Assembly (NCBI GenBank): GCA_014905825.1
Contig: JACGCN010000112.1
Coordinates: 1-48,421 of the forward strand
Source of the DNA: Lyophyllum atratum
Taxonomy: Eukaryota; Basidiomycota; Agaricomycetes; Agaricales; Lyophyllaceae
Length of the DNA: 48,421 nt
Direction: 5' to 3'
Shown: one piece after another, positions 33,201-43,092 of the stretch
Layout of the letters: every line of letters begins with the position of its first letter
How positions within the stretch are numbered: the stretch's first letter is position 1
The notes under the pieces: model-generated
What the model was told of the DNA's origin: nothing
Databases searched by the model: none
What the model saw: only the letters and a program-made list of their open reading frames with translations
Made by a program: the position numbers and the translations under genes

Positions 33201-33713
33201 GTCTGCATCTGACGCGTGGATGAGGTGTCTAGGGTACGCAAAAGAAGGTTAAGGCGAGGCAACGTGAGATATGCAATGCACCAAACGCACACAAAGCCCG
33301 TTGGTTTGGACACCATATCCTTGCTAATCCTGCGGCCTTTCTTTGCGGAGACTGCGGGGCCTACAGCTCTGGTTGAGCTAGGGCCTATGTTCTCGTAGCG
33401 AGGTCCAGCCACAATAGGATCGGGAACTGTGGGCGAAGTTTGGGGCGCGCCCCAAAGCAGTCGCGAAGGCGAGGGGGTGGGTATCATAGCCAGGAGATCG
33501 TAAAATCCTTTGTGAAGGAGGGTACCAGCTGGAACTCTAGACACCGGCTCATCATAAGTATGGGGTGGGTGCGGGGCGAATTGTGGATATGCATAGGATG
33601 AGAAGTGTGGATCCATAAGAGTATACACATCAGATGCGGGGTATGGATTGGGTCTGGCGCCCATTGGTCGCATAGGAGGCGCAGGCAGCGGACGACGGGT
33701 AGGCGAGGCCATG
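30221..33713 (-). CDS. AGC-class NDR-family protein kinase with N-terminal CRIB-like motif
   Basis: Predicted Ser/Thr kinase of the NDR/LATS (Cbk1/Orb6-related) group, which controls polarity and morphogenesis with Mob proteins. The start chosen is ATG 33713 (MASPTRRPLPAPPMRP). A CRIB-like motif (VSKPTGFVHLIHASD) is completed across an intron. The N-terminal regulatory region that binds Mob is visible (EKEMMEMSLSQAQKENL, NETDYLRDRRRKVD). Kinase motifs are IGHGAFGVVSLVRE, AMKQLRKTDML, LEYMGGGDLLNLL, HRDIKPDNFLFDPEGH and LSDFGLATD. The long insert before the activation segment is typical of NDR kinases. The segment itself, AYSVCGTNSYMSPEVIRGHG, departs from the usual GTPDYIAPE. Then come WWSLGVIMFECLYG, HPFFRGIDW and a C-terminal hydrophobic motif LAFAGFTHKS with its phosphorylatable Thr. 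About 12 exons join without frame breaks. Confidence 0.93.
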
Positions 33714-34766
33714 GGGTATCTAGTGAGTAAAACGGTCAGTAAGCAGGTCAATAAGTAGGTATAAGTTGTCTGCTTTTGCGGTGGAGACAGTCACCATTGG
33801 CACTGGCAGTTGATCAGAGTTAGCAGCTTTGGGCCACGTGGTAATATAGATAATCTAATCTCACACATATTAACCGGCGGTTGGCCTCGCGTCAATCTTG
33901 GATCTGACCTAGCACAGTTTACTCAGAAATGACCGTTGATCGACACTCCTGGATCCTGCAAAAGCAAGTTGAAACCAACGTCGCTTCTGATGCCCAGTCC
34001 CTTGTGCCACCGGCCTCCTCCTCCATCTTCCATCGAGATCCAACTCGCCTCCACGTTTGGAATTGGCCCTTATGTGACATAAGTAACCGAGAAGCACCGA
34101 TCATCATTCTGACGAATCTATCGTTCAGGTCCCCAAGCCCAAACGGTGCAGACGCGGCCCCAAGAGTCAAGAATAGTATGTATGCTTCAACCTCCTTGCA
34201 CTGTGTTTAATTGGCAATGCACCTTGGGAGCATTGGATTGCCGGGTCCTTCAATCCTTGAAACGGAGGTAGATGACTCACCTTTTCACCCCGACCAACAC
34301 GAGGCTCTACACAGGTTCCAGATGTCAGCGCGATCCAACGCGTGTTAAAATGTCACCAGCAATTCTTTTTACGGCTTCGGCCAAACGGCTATATTCTCCA
34401 GGCCCTGTGAAGCTTCTCTGGCTCTCTTCCCAAACGAGCAACAACAACCTGTTCTTTACAATCTGGGCCGTATATAATGCAGCCGTTTTTAGCCTTCACG
34501 CAAACCTAGTACTCGCATAACGCGTGTTCAACGCTAAAATCCCTACCTCAACCTTACCGCGTGCAGCTCCGGTGCATGCGTGTTCTGTGCCATCCCTGAT
34601 CGCTTCAACGGCTTATCGCGTTTGCCCGTCTCCTAGCCTCGAGTACCAGGCTGTGGATTGCCCGCCCTCGTGTTCGCTACTACTTAAATCCCTCCTACGA
34701 TCCTTTCAATTTCGCCTCACTAATATTCCCCTTCTTCTCTTCTTATAACTATCTGCTTTCACTAAT
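33714..34766. other. Divergent promoter region between NDR kinase and homeodomain gene
   Basis: This is a shared upstream region of about 1.05 kb. It contains a palindromic E-box (CCACGTGG, 33834-33841), 121 bases upstream of the kinase start, and a pyrimidine-rich stretch just before the homeodomain gene. Open frames in it (33919-34210 either strand) have no domain. Confidence 0.45.
33834..33841. promoter_or_regulatory. Palindromic E-box CCACGTGG
   Basis: This perfect 8-base palindrome with the CACGTG core is the established target of bHLH proteins such as the Pho4 and Cbf1 classes. It lies in the divergent promoter between the NDR kinase and the homeodomain gene, closer to the kinase. The functional role is inference. 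Confidence 0.35.
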
Positions 34767-36093
34767 ATGTCGAGCTCGAACGATCGGTATTTCGGTACTA
34801 GTTACACCAAATCACGTAGAAGCTCTCCAGATTCCCAAGTTGGTTTTTTTCAGACGGGACAGGGTGGGCGAACTGTGCTCCCTCCTCTTTCTTCAGCCTT
34901 TCCAACCTCACGTTTTCCAGGTCTGTTCTTCCATTAGTGTCCAAGGCCACCACACTCAACTCAGTTATGTTGTACAGGGCCCGCATACTCGAACCAATAC
35001 ACGCCTCGCTCTTCACCAGCAAGATACGAGGTCAATCAACAAGTACTATACCACTATACCTGTAAGCCTCCCAATACAGACCGGAATGAGCAATTGCCGC
35101 TATCTCATTTCCCTTTAATTTTAGCTCCTGAGCCGGCATCGTCATACCCGATCTATGAGACCCATGAACGCTACCCTACGCCGTCTCAAGGCTACAATTA
35201 TACCTCTAGAACTCCCCCTATACCCGTGGCTCAGCCAGACAACCGAAAATTGCCTCCTTTGGCCACCAACCCTAGCGCTGGATGGACGACGTCATACCTG
35301 CCTATGACCTCGAATTACCAAACTGGCAGCGGTGGCAGTAGCGGCATTCGCTCACCCATGGCGTCCTATCCAAATGCCTATGCATATCCACCAACAACTC
35401 AAGGTGGAACATACACATATATGCCCACACATGAGCATGGGAACGTTCATATACCTTCCATGAACCCATCGGCTCATATGACTTCATATGAAGTAGCGGA
35501 CGCACCTCGCAGCGATCATCATCGCTCATCCTCTCCTTATAATCGAAGCGTCTCGCACGTACCCGCCCCCACATACAGTGCTCCTCCTGTCTCCCCGACA
35601 TCCCCAGACGACTCTACAATCAAAAAGAAGCGCAAGCGCGCCGACGCCCGCCAGCTGAAAGTTCTCAATGAAACCTACAATAGAACCGCCTTCCCATCCA
35701 CGGAAGAACGACTAGCCCTCGCGAAGGAATTGGACATGAGTCCTCGCAGTGTCCAGATTTGGTACGTTCTTCCTTCTTGGTCTACGACATGCACCGTTAA
35801 GCCTCAAGACTCCTAGGTTTCAAAATAAAAGGCAGTCGATGCGGCAGACAAACCGACAATCTTCGACCGTCGGATCCTCCTCACAACCATTCACTATGCC
35901 AGGGCAGGATATTCTCGAAGACATGGACCACGTTCAAATGGGATACGGGGGTTCCATGACGATCGCCGAGGCTCAGTACTCGTCTAGACATTCACCAGAT
36001 ACATCGCGATCCCACACTTCCCAGTCATCATCGTCGCATCGTCGTGCCCGACACAACGAAGAACCCGTTGACCACCGCAAGCAGTGGTATTGA
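34767..36093 (+). CDS. Homeodomain transcription factor
   Basis: Predicted DNA-binding regulator of 383 residues. Exons are 34767-34920, 34978-35061, 35125-35761 and 35817-36093. The first 220 residues are Ser/Pro/Tyr-rich (SYTKSRRSSPDSQ, NAYAYPPTTQGGTYTYMPTH). A basic leader KKKRKRADARQ opens the homeodomain. Helix 1 is QLKVLNETYNRTAFPS, helix 2 TEERLALAKELDM, and helix 3 SPRSVQIWFQNKRQSMRQ, with the invariant W-F-x-N-x-R created across the third intron. The tail is Ser/His-rich and ends HRKQWY. It is a canonical 60-residue-type domain, not the three-residue-extended TALE type. It is not linked here to a second homeodomain gene or pheromone genes, so a mating-type role is unlikely. Confidence 0.93.
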
Positions 36094-36657
36094 ATCTAAT
36101 TCGCCTCCAGCATTCACATAGTTACAGCCGCTCATTCATTTCATTTATCTTGCTTTCCCGTTACACCCAAAGCGGTGATTGACCCTTTAACCTACGCATA
36201 TCTGCATTAATCCTCTCATTAATTCCCCAGCATTTATATACATACCCGATCAAGTTCATCTAACTTCCCTTCCTATTGTATCTATCTATCACGACGCCCC
36301 TACCTTACTACATCTTTTATTATACTTTATGTAATTATGCTGTCTTCCAGGTGGATAGTTGCTTTTATGGTCCTTCTATCTTGTTCCTTGGAGACCGACA
36401 AATCTCAGACAGCCTTCTTCATCGAGTTCCTTTCGGTTGGACATTGGCGCTTGAGACAATTAAAGTTTTAGAGTCCTTTATATTCGGCAGAAATAAATAG
36501 GGGAACGTCTGTATGGAGTCAACCCATACGCCGCTGTCATCACGAGTAGAATGAGTTGATAACGAAGCCGCGGGTGGAATTACGGCGTAATTGAAGGCAA
36601 GTCCAGCTGAAATAAAATCGCCAGCTCTGGTGCATTGCGAGCCTGCATACGAGGTAG
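36094..36657. other. Convergent 3' flanks of homeodomain gene and AA9 gene
   Basis: The left half is AT- and pyrimidine-rich and fits the homeodomain 3' flank. On the minus strand an open frame (36419-36703) could be an alternative last exon of the AA9 gene, but it has no family signature. Confidence 0.4.
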
Positions 36658-37992
36658 CTATTTCGACATTCGCCTGACGAGTCGCCGTGAATTTAAAAGA
36701 CAATGACCTGACGCCTGACTACTCGGAACAGGGGTCGTCGTCGTCGGGGTGTTGGAGGCTTGGGTTGGTCCGCCCGTAGATGTTGGATCTGCGGATGTAA
36801 CCGTCGGGGTTATAGAGGGAAGGTTTCCACCAACGCCGAATGTGACAGGTGGAGGGCCTGGAATAGAGAAGGTACCAAAGTCACTATATATGTTTGGCCA
36901 GGTCACATTGGAGTACAGCCCCGCCATTGAGACAAGATCGTTATCGGATGGCAGACCTGTCCCCGAACCGCTGACTTTGACCTGTCTGAAAGGCAATGAG
37001 GCTAGAGAGCTTTCCTACGTGAAACGACTTACGAGCAGCTCGGGTAAAACTGTGGTGTGATCGAATGGAGTGCTACACTGAAAAGAACCTGGGTATCAGT
37101 GAAATCAAGGGAACTTGATCGGAGCAAACAGTCACATTTCGTTGCGTATAAGCTGTTTCACTAGTCAGCTTGGTGCACTTTGGTGTACCGATCATTTACA
37201 TGACTCACATATGGTCCAGGTGTAAGTCCGGCCGGGATCGTCGATACCCAGGAATTGTCGTCTGGGGGTTGCCATTATCAGTCTAGTTGACGATCACGTA
37301 GCAGCAGCGGTGATGCTCACTTGCTCTCAGCTTGTCAGCAGCCCACTCGCGGGTTGACGGTTCGTAACCCTCGGCATCGAGTTTAAACCACCTAGCATTA
37401 TTGGCTGAGAATGTTGCGCAGTCGCCGTTGCAGGAGGCCATATAAGTTGATACCGGGCCTTGGTGGTCTGCTCGTTCGGGCGTCAGAGGTCGTGGGGATG
37501 TAAAGAAGAATGTCAATTACCCCCTGGCCACTACATACGGGGTCGGAGTATCGTTGAGCGTGGTCGCCCTCACGAAGCACGATATCGCAGTCACTTACAT
37601 AGCTCCAGCGGAACGTTACCTGGCTTCCCGCAGTGGCGGCAGCAGCGAGACCTGTGCCGTCGTCCCCACCGTGATGACAAGGTAAATCGGGATCCGTCCC
37701 AGCAACTGAGTTATTCAAAATGATGGGAAGGATTTCAAAAGTATGAAACATGCCGTACCGAATCCGTCGTTGAGGACTTTACGAACAACCTTGGGAGGGG
37801 AATTGACATATCTAAGGAAGGTGAGTTCGTGTCAGAACCCAAAAATATGGATGTTAATTACGGATCGCTGAACGGATTCCATCCTGGGTATTCTTGGCCA
37901 TCGATGACAACACTGTGGACAAAACCATGGCTTGCTACTCCTGAGATGACGGTAAAAGCCCAGACCACAGAGAAGAATATTAGGCAGAGCAT
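36658..37992 (-). CDS. AA9 lytic polysaccharide monooxygenase with Ser/Thr-rich tail
   Basis: Predicted secreted copper enzyme that oxidatively cleaves cellulose or related glycans. The signal peptide (MLCLIFFSVVWAFTVISG) leads to the mature start HGFVHSVVIDGQEYPGWNPF, whose first His is the N-terminal copper ligand. The second copper His is in DHQGPVSTYMASC and the axial Tyr in PQFYPSC. Other matches are WFKLDAEGYEP, AADKLRANDNSW and IPAGLTPGPY. The joined exons read LIRNEIVALHS; the usual second-sphere His of R-H-E is Asn here. There is no CBM1. After the catalytic domain comes a Thr/Ser/Pro-rich stretch (TPTVTSADPTSTGGPTQAS) that could be a linker or wall-spanning stalk. The end is uncertain: reading through stops at 36658, while splicing would extend to 36419. 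Confidence 0.88.
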
Positions 37993-38499
37993 GCTGAGTG
38001 AAAAAATCGAGGACTGTCGTTCGCCTCAATCAAGAACCGTGCATGTTATACGGTGTGGGCTCGTGGCATCTCCCGCGTAACATGAGGTGGACTCAACGCA
38101 CAAACGAGGCTAAGCATTGGACACACGCTGCTTTGTTGTGGATCAAAGAGCGAAAGCTATGAGACACGAAGCTGAAGCTTCGAAGTCATGCGCGATGCAT
38201 AGTCATCTTGGTGTACCCCAGGTCAGTGTTACTATTAAGAAGGATGGAACAACTTGTGGCACCCGCTCTGTGCTAAATGATTTGGGTAGACCGCCGGTAA
38301 ACCTGCCAAATGTAGGTCCGGACCAATAGATGATCGATGATCTTTGATTTGCCATTTTGTTTGCGCCAACGGGACTCTGCCAAATACAAGCGATTAAATT
38401 ACTAGCCATGGTACCCTACTACGTAATGTCATAAAGTCTAAAGTGTAAACGCATCTATAATCCACTACAGAGCCATGCATGTCAATTACAATATACACA
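37993..38499. other. Intergenic between AA9 gene and New1-type gene (both minus)
   Basis: This contains the upstream region of the AA9 gene and the 3' flank of the ABC-F gene. No domain-bearing open frame was seen. Confidence 0.4.
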
Positions 38500-41400
38500 C
38501 TAGGGATCCAAGTCATCATCGGTATCTTCAGGTTTCGGCCCTCCTTCAGCCAACCACCGAAGTTTGCGTAGTCGTCTGCGCTCTTCCTGAGCCTTCATTT
38601 GATTACGAGTCATTTTCTTCTTCTTCCTCACGACAGGAGCAGCTGGACTGCCGGAAGCCTCATCGCCGCTGCCGACAGGTGTACCAGCAGCCGATGCCAC
38701 AGGCGTTTCACGTCTTGACCGAATCGGCGTGTTAGTTCCACTGCCTTTTGGAGAACGGGCATCCAAGAATGCGTCTTCGATAACTGCAGGTTTTCCTTGA
38801 TGAGACATGCGACCACCGTCAACATTCCAGATCTCTGGGCCTAAGACAAGGTCAGAACCTCAGCCGCAAGTTCATAATGAAAAGAGTACGAACAGAGGGC
38901 GGATACAAATTCGTTGTTATGTGAGATGATGACCTAGTATCACAATTGGCTTGAGCAGCGAGTTCAACGGGACAGGATGCCGATACGTACAACAGCACCG
39001 GCCCATTCTTTGATAGCGACGGCCAGTCCACCAAGGGCTTCACGATCCAAGAAATTGCTAGGCTCATCAAGGACGCAAATCTATCACGAAGTCAGGAAAA
39101 TTGAGAATGCTCGTTCACAAATTCATACCTGGGGGTTATTCCATAGGCAAGCAGCAATGACGAGCTTGATCTTTTGACCTGCACTCAAGCTTTAGAGCGT
39201 TTCCACTGACAGGGAGATAATTATTCTTACCACCCGATAGGCCTGAAATCTCATTGTATTGTGCGATATCTCCGTCCAATCCAATCTGCTCCAAATGCTT
39301 GCGGACAAGATGTGCGGCGGTATCGCGAGAGCCAGCACCTTCCCGAGAAGACTCGAGATCGTCGAACTGTTGGACAGGTTTTGTGAAACCTTTGGCAAAA
39401 AGATCTTCTCGAGAAACCCAGGTGTTGTATTTGTGATCAAGGCCCCGCCATTTGACCTCATATTGGAAGGATTTCTTGAGTTTCTGGCGACCCATTATCA
39501 TCTGGCCGTTCCGGTCAGTTGTGGGCATGCATAACAGTTGTCAGCTTTGCGAACCTCCAATTTCCGTTTCGAGCCATCCTTGCCGACCCATTCGGCATCG
39601 AAGATAAGCTGCTCCTGAGGTGTCAGAACACGAGTAGCCTTCTCCAAAAGTTCACCTGCAAGTCGCGAAACATTATATCAGAGTAGGCGTAAGAAGCATA
39701 TACAAGGTGGGCTTACGATCGTGGCCATCCTGGAATCGCCATTGAATGTAACCAATAGGAGTCTTCTCCAAATGACGCTCTTATTCCTGGCGTTAGCAAG
39801 TGACTTTACGATAGTGACACGATGTTTCAATCACCTATGTGATGTGTGGCGTGCTGCGAAACGTATCCTACGCGCAGCGCAGGGTGCTTGTAGACGATGC
39901 CTTCCTGTGGCACGGTTTCTCCCTTTTTTAAATGTGTTGATCAGCATGACACCACAGGCAACCAATAGGGGGATTGGTCTCACCGTCAGAAGTTTGATGA
40001 GTGTTGACTTTCCTGCACCATTGGGCCCAACGACACCCACACGACTGAGGGTATTTATTAGTTATCATTTAGATACATGATGTCTGCACGAGGATAAACC
40101 AACCTTGACAAAGAAAGCGCACAGCTGACGTTGTGCAAACTGGGTACATTCCTTCCGGGGTATGTAAACGTACAGTTAGTGAGCTTGAGGATGGCGCGGG
40201 TGTTGCTTCGGACACCCATGAGAGAGCCTGGGGATGGGAAAGAAAATTTCACGGATGTAGCAGCCAGGGTGTAATAAGATTTTGCCTCGGGATGCCTTTC
40301 CACGAAGGTAGAAAGGTTCCCAGGATAGTAAACGAGCTTAGAGAACCGTTAGTAAGAGTCGATGGGAACGTTAGGATGTTGAGTCTACCTTTTTCGTCTC
40401 GTAGTGAATGATGTCTGTTGTCACATTGTCCAAGAACCTAGAAACTGGTTGTCAAAGGCTGCGTACATGCATGTCTTGCTATTTTGAAACTCACCCTGAA
40501 TCGTGACTGACTATCAAGCAAGTAACATTTTCGTGAGCGATCAGATATTGCTCGAGCCATTTGACCGATGCTTTGTCCAACTAGTGCATCTCAATTAGTA
40601 CATGACCTGTCGTTCGTTCGTGAACTAAACGCACATGATTGGTAGGCTGAAAGAGGGTTATAACACGTTAGATATATGACGGCCAACTCGCGAAGGAAAA
40701 GCGGTTACCTCATCAAGGAGAAGGAGGTCAGCGTTATAGAGCATCGCTCTAGCAAGTTCAAGCTTCATCTTCCATCCACCGGACAGGCCACCGACGATGT
40801 CGGCCTGCTGCTCATCGCTAAAACCAACTTCAAGAAGCTGATCACGAATTTTAGATCGGGGGACATCGATGAGGGCCTTGTCTACAAATATAATGGCATG
40901 ATGAGCTGTGGCATGGTAAAACGGTAAAACACACTTACCAGCTGCGATGAAGTCAAGCACACTCAATGATCCATCTTCCCCCTGCAGCGAATGTTCGACC
41001 ATTACACAACGGAGTTGATCTTGTGGCGGGAAGTTTTCCACCTTCCCTTCCTTCAGTTGCCGCATGAGGGTAGACTTGCCGGAGCCATTGGTTCCAAGGA
41101 TGCCATATCGACGACCACGGATGAGGCGGAGGGTGGTATGCGAGAGGAGGAGTAGCGCTCCATAGGCCAGAGAGAAAAGGGTATCACAGAGGACCTCGCC
41201 TTCATCCGAGGAGCTCGTGGCGACAGCATATTTTGCCTGCGAGACACATTAGTTAGCTTACAGTAGCGAAATATGCATCGAAAAGAAAAGATGGTGCTTG
41301 CCTGGTCAATTGCATGATAATGCGTGCGCACTGCCTCAGCGAAGGCAGCAGCGTGTTCAGCATCCGTCCAGACTGTTAGATAGACACCAACACAACGGTT

Positions 41401-42743
41401 CCAGATCGCTTTGTCGCTGATATTTCGCGTGGACACAAGGTCAGCGACTAATGAAGCCTGGAATTCCAGCGATTGGGCCAAGAGACTATACTTGGGTCCC
41501 CCCGCTGAAACAAGATCGGCGGGAAGATGGGAAACTAGAATGGAAAGAGCGGCGGCAGTTTCGCCCTCGATATCACGGTGGGTGGAAGGTGGGCCGTTGA
41601 TGGAAGCTCCAGACTTTAAAAGCGTCTCCAGTGCAGTCTCAGCGAATGCGCGCACTTCAGGAAGGCTGCGCCAACGGCGATCTTCTGGACTCCCTCAACG
41701 AGCGGGCTCAGGTAAGTCGCCGCAACTTTGGGATCGCGGACGAGTTTGACAAGGTTGTCGATTGACTACGACAGTGCGACGTTGCACTTCCATACTCCTG
41801 TCATTGAGAGCGCGAATCACGAGCGGAACAAGCACAGCAAGGGCAGGGGCTGTCACTTCTGCGACGAACGTAGTGGAGGGAGAGTGCCTTGATACACGTG
41901 GGTTACAGAGTCGGAGTTGGCCATGCATTTAACAAGAACCGGAATATGAGGGGCGAGATCAGGATTCGCCAAGGTGGTACAAAGCGACGTGGCGCATTTG
42001 ATGGCGGCAGTGGAGACCTTGACGAAGAAGTTGGAATGAGAAAATCATAATAATGAAGGATTCAACTGTCTACTCACCTCCTGCTTGGTATCATGCATCG
42101 CGCTCTCCACCTTAGGTAAAGGCTGCCGAGCTCTGCGGCGACAGATCCCGAGCTGGATTTACGAAGCTTTTGAGGGCGTCCAGAACGCCCACCTTGGTGC
42201 GCCATTTGCCTGCCTCCAAAATGTTCACGAGAGTATCGAAGACTGTTCTGATAGATTCCGGAGGAAAGAGCTTTAGGATAGCCTTGACGGCCGCTGCAGC
42301 CGCCGCTCGGACGACGTCGCCTTTATCCATGTATAGCTCGAAAAGGATTGGAAGAGATGGTAGCAGCAAGGGCGCTACGGGCGCACCCAAAATGTTTGCG
42401 AGAGAATGGAAGGCGATCGCGGCGGATTCACGCTCATATCCAGATTTTTTGTTGGTTGCAAAGGAGTGCAGTGATTTCAAAACGTCATGGTCACTACAAT
42501 GATACGTTAGTGAATGAATCCAGGTCGAGAGAACAACGACCACATACTTCAAGGATTGAGGACCAGCCTTTGATACCTCGCGAGCGAGTCTATCTGCAGC
42601 ACCTTTGGCGTCTGTTGGTTGGGTTTATTCGTCAACTGTCAGGATATGACGGGCATAAGCGCTCAAGACTGACCAGGTGCAGTAGGTGCCGATCGGAGGG
42701 CGTCGAAGAATGGAGAGAACTGGGTAGCTACAGGGTCGGACAT
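38500..42743 (-). CDS. new1: New1/Elf1-type ABC-F ATPase (EF-3 family)
   Basis: Ribosome-associated ABC-F protein related to eEF3; in yeasts New1/Elf1 acts in translation termination and mRNA export. The start is ATG 42743 (MSDPVATQFSPFFDALRSAP). N-terminal HEAT repeats include SLANILGAPVAPLLLPSLPI and ALAVLVPLVIRALNDRSMEV. ABC domain 1 has GTNGSGKSTLMRQ, IVGGLSGGWKMKLELARAM and LLLLDEPTNHLD. ABC domain 2 has GPNGAGKSTLIKLLTGET, a chromodomain-like insert (FQYEVKWRGLDHKYNTW) and VLDEPSNFLD. The C-terminus is RKKKKMTRNQMKAQEERRRL, typical of New1/Elf1 rather than eEF3. In the HEAT region six single-base frame shifts are seen (about 42148, 42120, 41903, 41879, 41762, 41660). They cancel out, and conserved protein continues on each side, so errors in the sequence are more likely than gene decay. 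Confidence 0.9.
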
Positions 42744-43092
42744 TGCGACCGGAGACATCTATGGTCGTGGGTTGAAACTTGAGATGCGATTTACAGGAAA
42801 TAGGTTTCCAGATAAGGTCGACCGATTTCAAAACAGAGAGCGTGAACAGAACGGAGGACAGTCTAGGTTGTGCAAAAGTCGGGGGTATGAATGCGAAGGA
42901 CTGATATGTGTTCAACTGCTGGATGCGCAGGACGCCGACGACGGCGGAGAGGAAGAAGGATAAAAAAAGTAATCCGGTGCTGCTGGAAAACTTTCTGTCC
43001 ACGTGAAGATTATCTTAATGATAAGCGTGACTCCGATCAACCGATCACTGATTGTAAATGGAATAACTGTGGCGGTGTGATAAGATCCAAGT
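42744..43092. other. Short intergenic region between New1-type and acyltransferase genes
   Basis: This is the promoter of the minus-strand ABC-F gene and the 3' flank of the acyltransferase. No further feature was recognised. Confidence 0.4.

Noticed and set aside
34767..36093. Homeodomain gene as part of a mating-type (A) locus
   Set aside because: Basidiomycete A loci have paired divergent HD1/HD2 genes next to genes such as MIP or beta-fg. Here the divergent partner is an NDR kinase and only one homeodomain gene is present.
38500..42743. New1-type gene as a pseudogene because of its frame shifts
   Set aside because: Six indels within 500 bases cancel to zero net shift, and all nucleotide-binding motifs and the C-terminus are intact. 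Both neighbouring genes show the same indel pattern, so sequence errors are more likely than decay.
38500..42743. Calling this gene canonical elongation factor 3 (eEF3)
   Set aside because: The C-terminus (MTRNQMKAQEERRRL) and the chromodomain-like insert wording fit New1/Elf1 better than the lysine-rich eEF3 tail, although the two share domain order.
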